The position numbers and the translations under genes are program-made. A DNA stretch of 64,000 bases from Holophaga sp. (GTDB taxonomy: Bacteria > Acidobacteriota > Holophagae > Holophagales > Holophagaceae): positions 1 through 64,000 of the forward strand of contig JADKBC010000017.1 in NCBI GenBank assembly GCA_016715205.1. Reading direction: 5' to 3'. The notes under the pieces were generated by a model. The model was not told the origin of the DNA and ran no database searches. It was given only the letters and a program-made list of their open reading frames with translations. Shown in pieces: positions 61,632 to 64,000 of this stretch (position 1 is its first letter; every line of letters starts with the position of its first letter).

Positions 61632-63339
61632 CTCCGGTCAGGGGAATCCGGCGGCCGCGGCCAAAGGCCCTGGGGCTCACCTTCAGTGCAAAGGGCAACT
61701 GTCGTCGCTTGAATTCACTGCCCTGAAGCAGCCGCATCACCCGGGGAATTGCCGCCCGAGCCAGCACCAGATCCTCCCCTTCCAACACCTCGGCCAGATC
61801 ATCCGCAAGTGCTTCCAAGGGGCGCCTAGTTTCAATGAAGGCCGCCAGGATCGCGTCGAGAATTGGATAGGGCAGCAGGCTGGCCTCATCGGTCTGACCC
61901 GGGGCGAGTTCGGCGGTGGGCTTGCGCTTCAGCACGCCCTCGGGCACTTGGTCGCCCAGCTCCCGAGCCAGGGCAAAAACCCGCTGTTTCAAGCAATCCC
62001 CCAGGATGCCCAGGGCACCAATGCCATCACCGTACAGGGTGAAATAACCCGTGGCAGCCTCGCTCTTGTTGCCGGTGTTGAGCACCGCCACCCGGGCGGT
62101 GCCCAGCATTCGGTGCACATCTGGTTCAGTCGTAAGGGCCATCAGCAGGGTACCCCGGGCCCGGCTTTGCAAGTTTTCATCGGTCAGGCCGAAGGTGCGG
62201 TTTGGAAACACGCTTTGCAGGGCAGCCTCAGCCCCGGCAAAGGGCGTATCTGCGCTCAGGCAGAGGTAATGAATTCCAAGCTGATCCGCCTGTTCCTTGG
62301 CCAAATCCAGGCTCTCCTGGCTGGTGTAGCGCGTGGGCAGCGCCACCCCCAACACCCGCTCCCGGCCCAGGTTGGCAGCGGCCATGGCCACCACAACGGC
62401 GCTGTCGATGCCACCGGACAGCCCCACCACCACGCCTTCCAAGCCCTGTTTTGCAAGGTTTTCCCGCAGTCCCAGGCCCAAGGCCTCCCGGAGCCATCGA
62501 GCTTCGGTGGGATCTGCCTCCCAGTTCAGGCCCCTGCCTTTGGAATCGATCACCTGCACCGATTCACGGAAATGGGGCACACCTTGCCAGGATCCATCGG
62601 GGTACACCACACCCGAGCCACCATCAAATGTGAGCCAGCTTTCACTGCCAACACGCGAGGCATACGCAATGGGCACACCGTGGCGTCGCGCGTGCCCCTG
62701 CAAGAGCCGTCGCCGGAGTTCCAACTTCCCCGGAATGGCCCAGGAAGGGGTTCGCCCCGCCGGAAGCCAGGTCCCAAGATGGCCTGGGCTGGCGCTGGCG
62801 TTGAGGATCAAGGTCGCCCCCTGCGCGGCCAGATCCTGAATGGGGTCAAAGGCATAGCGGATGGGGCCAGGGGCCAGGATGGGATCGGCCCAGAGGTCCT
62901 CGCATACGGATAACCCTACCCGTTCCCCCTTGAAACTCACCAGGGGCGTGATCTCCTGGCCGGGATCGAAGTAGCGCGTTTCGTCGAAAATGTCGTAGGT
63001 GGCCAGCACCCGTTTGCGGGCCACGCACTTCAGGCTGCCCTGTTCGCACCACCAGAGTTCGTTCCAAAGACGGCCCGAAGGGCTGGGACTGCAGGTGCCC
63101 AGGACCAGTGGCACTGCTCCGGCAATCCCCCGCAGCCGGTCATTTTCGGCAGCGGTGCGGCGCCTTAAACCAGCCTCCCAGAGGCGATCTTCTGGCAGGT
63201 AGCCGGGCACGGCCATTTCGGGTGTGAGCACCAGTTCAGCGCCCTGGGCCACCGCCTGGATATATGCCGCCTCGATGGCGCGGCCATTGGCCTCGGGGTC
63301 CGCGAGGCTGGCGTTGAGCTGAAGGATTCCGATGCGCAT
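61624..63339 (-). CDS. nadE: Glutamine-dependent NAD+ synthetase
   Basis: 571 residues. The N-terminal nitrilase-type glutaminase domain (about 1-260) has Glu in LTPEMAVPGY, Lys in SLKCVARKRVL and Cys in LSVCEDLWAD. The C-terminal synthetase domain (about 290-550) has the PP-loop GLSGGIDSAVV, NTGNKSEAATGY, and LKRKPTAELAPGQTDEASLLPY. It makes NAD+ from nicotinic acid adenine dinucleotide, ATP and glutamine. The overlap with the kinase-like gene is 3' to 3'. It is 8 bp downstream of the histidine kinase gene. Confidence 0.95.
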   Translation of the reverse strand: MRIGILQLNASLADPEANGRAIEAAYIQAVAQGAELVLTPEMAVPGYLPEDRLWEAGLRRRTAAENDRLRGIAGAVPLVLGTCSPSPSGRLWNELWWCEQGSLKCVARKRVLATYDIFDETRYFDPGQEITPLVSFKGERVGLSVCEDLWADPILAPGPIRYAFDPIQDLAAQGATLILNASASPGHLGTWLPAGRTPSWAIPGKLELRRRLLQGHARRHGVPIAYASRVGSESWLTFDGGSGVVYPDGSWQGVPHFRESVQVIDSKGRGLNWEADPTEARWLREALGLGLRENLAKQGLEGVVVGLSGGIDSAVVVAMAAANLGRERVLGVALPTRYTSQESLDLAKEQADQLGIHYLCLSADTPFAGAEAALQSVFPNRTFGLTDENLQSRARGTLLMALTTEPDVHRMLGTARVAVLNTGNKSEAATGYFTLYGDGIGALGILGDCLKQRVFALARELGDQVPEGVLKRKPTAELAPGQTDEASLLPYPILDAILAAFIETRRPLEALADDLAEVLEGEDLVLARAAIPRVMRLLQGSEFKRRQLPFALKVSPRAFGRGRRIPLTGVR

Positions 63340-63347
63340 GACAACCC

Positions 63348-64000
63348 TTACCAGATGATGAATACCCTTGTTCCGCCTTCGGCCCTGGACTCGAAACGCA
63401 GGTCGGCACCTTGGGCATTAAGCCATTTCAGGGCCAGGGGCAGGCCCAAACCGGTGCCTTCAGGACGACCGCTCTCGAAGGGGCGCAGCATTCGGATGAG
63501 GGTTTCTTCTCCAAAGCCCGTGCCTTCGTCGTCTATTTGCAGAAAACCTTCCTGGATTTCCACCGCCACCTTTCCGCCGCTAGGCATGGCCTGGCAGGCG
63601 TTTTCCAACAGGTTCACCAGGGCCTGATGCAAAAGCATGGGGTCCGCCTGGGCACTACCCTCGCCAATCACCTGGAAAGCCGTTGACCGAGAAACGGGTC
63701 GCTTTCGCACCTCTTCAACGGCCTGCACCACGGCCTCACGAAGGTCCTGGTCCACCCGGTGGGGCTCAAGAGGTTTGGCCCATTGCAGAAAGCGCTGGGC
63801 CAGCCGTTCCAGGCTTTCGGTTTCCTCCAGCAATTCCCGGGCAACCTCCCCATGCCCAGCCCGGGTGAGCAACTGCCCATGGCCCTTGAGCACCGCCAAG
63901 CCGTTCTTGAGTTGATGGGCCACGCCGGCGGTCATTTCACCCAATTCAGCGAACCGGTCACGCAACGCGCGGCGCCGTTCTTCAGCCTCCCGCTCCGTGA
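63348..64000 (-). CDS. Histidine kinase C-terminal part (cut by the window edge)
   Basis: The reading frame is open to the last base of the window; 216 residues are visible. A helical segment EREAEERRRALRDRFAELGEM leads to the H-box GVAHQLKNGLAVLKGH with the phospho-accepting His. The ATPase domain follows: N-box LVNLLENACQA, G1 IDDEGTGFG, G2 GTGLGLPL, and a final beta strand. It is a NtrB-type kinase; the sensor part lies beyond the window. The receiver-bearing NtrC-like protein at 37543 is too far to be an obvious partner. It precedes nadE in the same direction with an 8-bp gap. Confidence 0.9.
   Translation of the reverse strand, partial: TEREAEERRRALRDRFAELGEMTAGVAHQLKNGLAVLKGHGQLLTRAGHGEVARELLEETESLERLAQRFLQWAKPLEPHRVDQDLREAVVQAVEEVRKRPVSRSTAFQVIGEGSAQADPMLLHQALVNLLENACQAMPSGGKVAVEIQEGFLQIDDEGTGFGEETLIRMLRPFESGRPEGTGLGLPLALKWLNAQGADLRFESRAEGGTRVFIIW

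Overview
The window looks like a chromosomal segment of an Acidobacteriota bacterium of the Holophaga/Geothrix type. This is inferred from the roughly 60% GC coding style, a stack of S46 dipeptidyl-peptidases, a carboxypeptidase-regulatory-like TonB receptor, a single-chain branched-chain-type E1 dehydrogenase and a Gram-negative envelope (type IVa pilus secretin, OmpA, TonB receptor). No rRNA or marker gene in the window fixes the species.

Layout. 57-873 is a wrecked DUF932 phage/plasmid-type gene, followed by a gene-free stretch and by tRNA-Glu and tRNA-Lys, which share a promoter and a terminator. 1887-12369 is a run of five tandem S46 peptidase genes, all on the minus strand and all with signal peptides. 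12559-14576 holds two outer-membrane proteins converging on a strong terminator. 14642-22421 is one giant secreted protein made of Ig-like repeats, broken by a single extra base. 22740-26440 holds a hemerythrin, an OmpR-type response regulator and a TonB-dependent receptor. Two copies of a 21-bp operator, each exactly 20 bp from a -10-like hexamer, lie upstream of the giant protein and of the hemerythrin. 26597-30351 is an efflux adaptor with two MacB-type permeases and no ATPase gene.

30407-37525 is mostly metabolic: exported carbonic anhydrase, PLP decarboxylase, inositol phosphatase, Nfu, a GAF/degenerate-GGDEF protein and an E1 alpha-beta fusion. 37543-41618 is a tightly overlapping operon of a degenerate NtrC-like regulator, a MoxR ATPase, a RodZ-like protein and an unknown protein. 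41772-44149 holds a DUF2344 protein, YqgE and a membrane protein. 44131-48076 is a minus-strand operon: PP2C phosphatase, a two-gene RdgC-like pair, a LysM/amidase and a 68-residue protein. 48196-50463 holds a flavoprotein, a hydroxyacyl-CoA dehydrogenase, a 50-residue membrane peptide and a zinc-ribbon protein.

50524-56867 is the pilMNOPQ assembly cluster, preceded in the same direction by a J-domain/TPR protein and a second PP2C phosphatase. 57052-59837 carries gatA and a 2-oxoacid dehydrogenase E2. A tRNA-Leu follows, then an HD hydrolase, a cytidylate-kinase-like protein, nadE and a histidine kinase cut by the window edge.

The broad picture is a protein-degrading, surface-active bacterium: secreted dipeptidyl peptidases, giant repeat surface protein, pili, and branched-chain oxoacid oxidation. 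The most novel signals are the shared operator linking the giant repeat protein to a hemerythrin, the diversified S46 array, and the split RdgC/PP2C/amidase operon.
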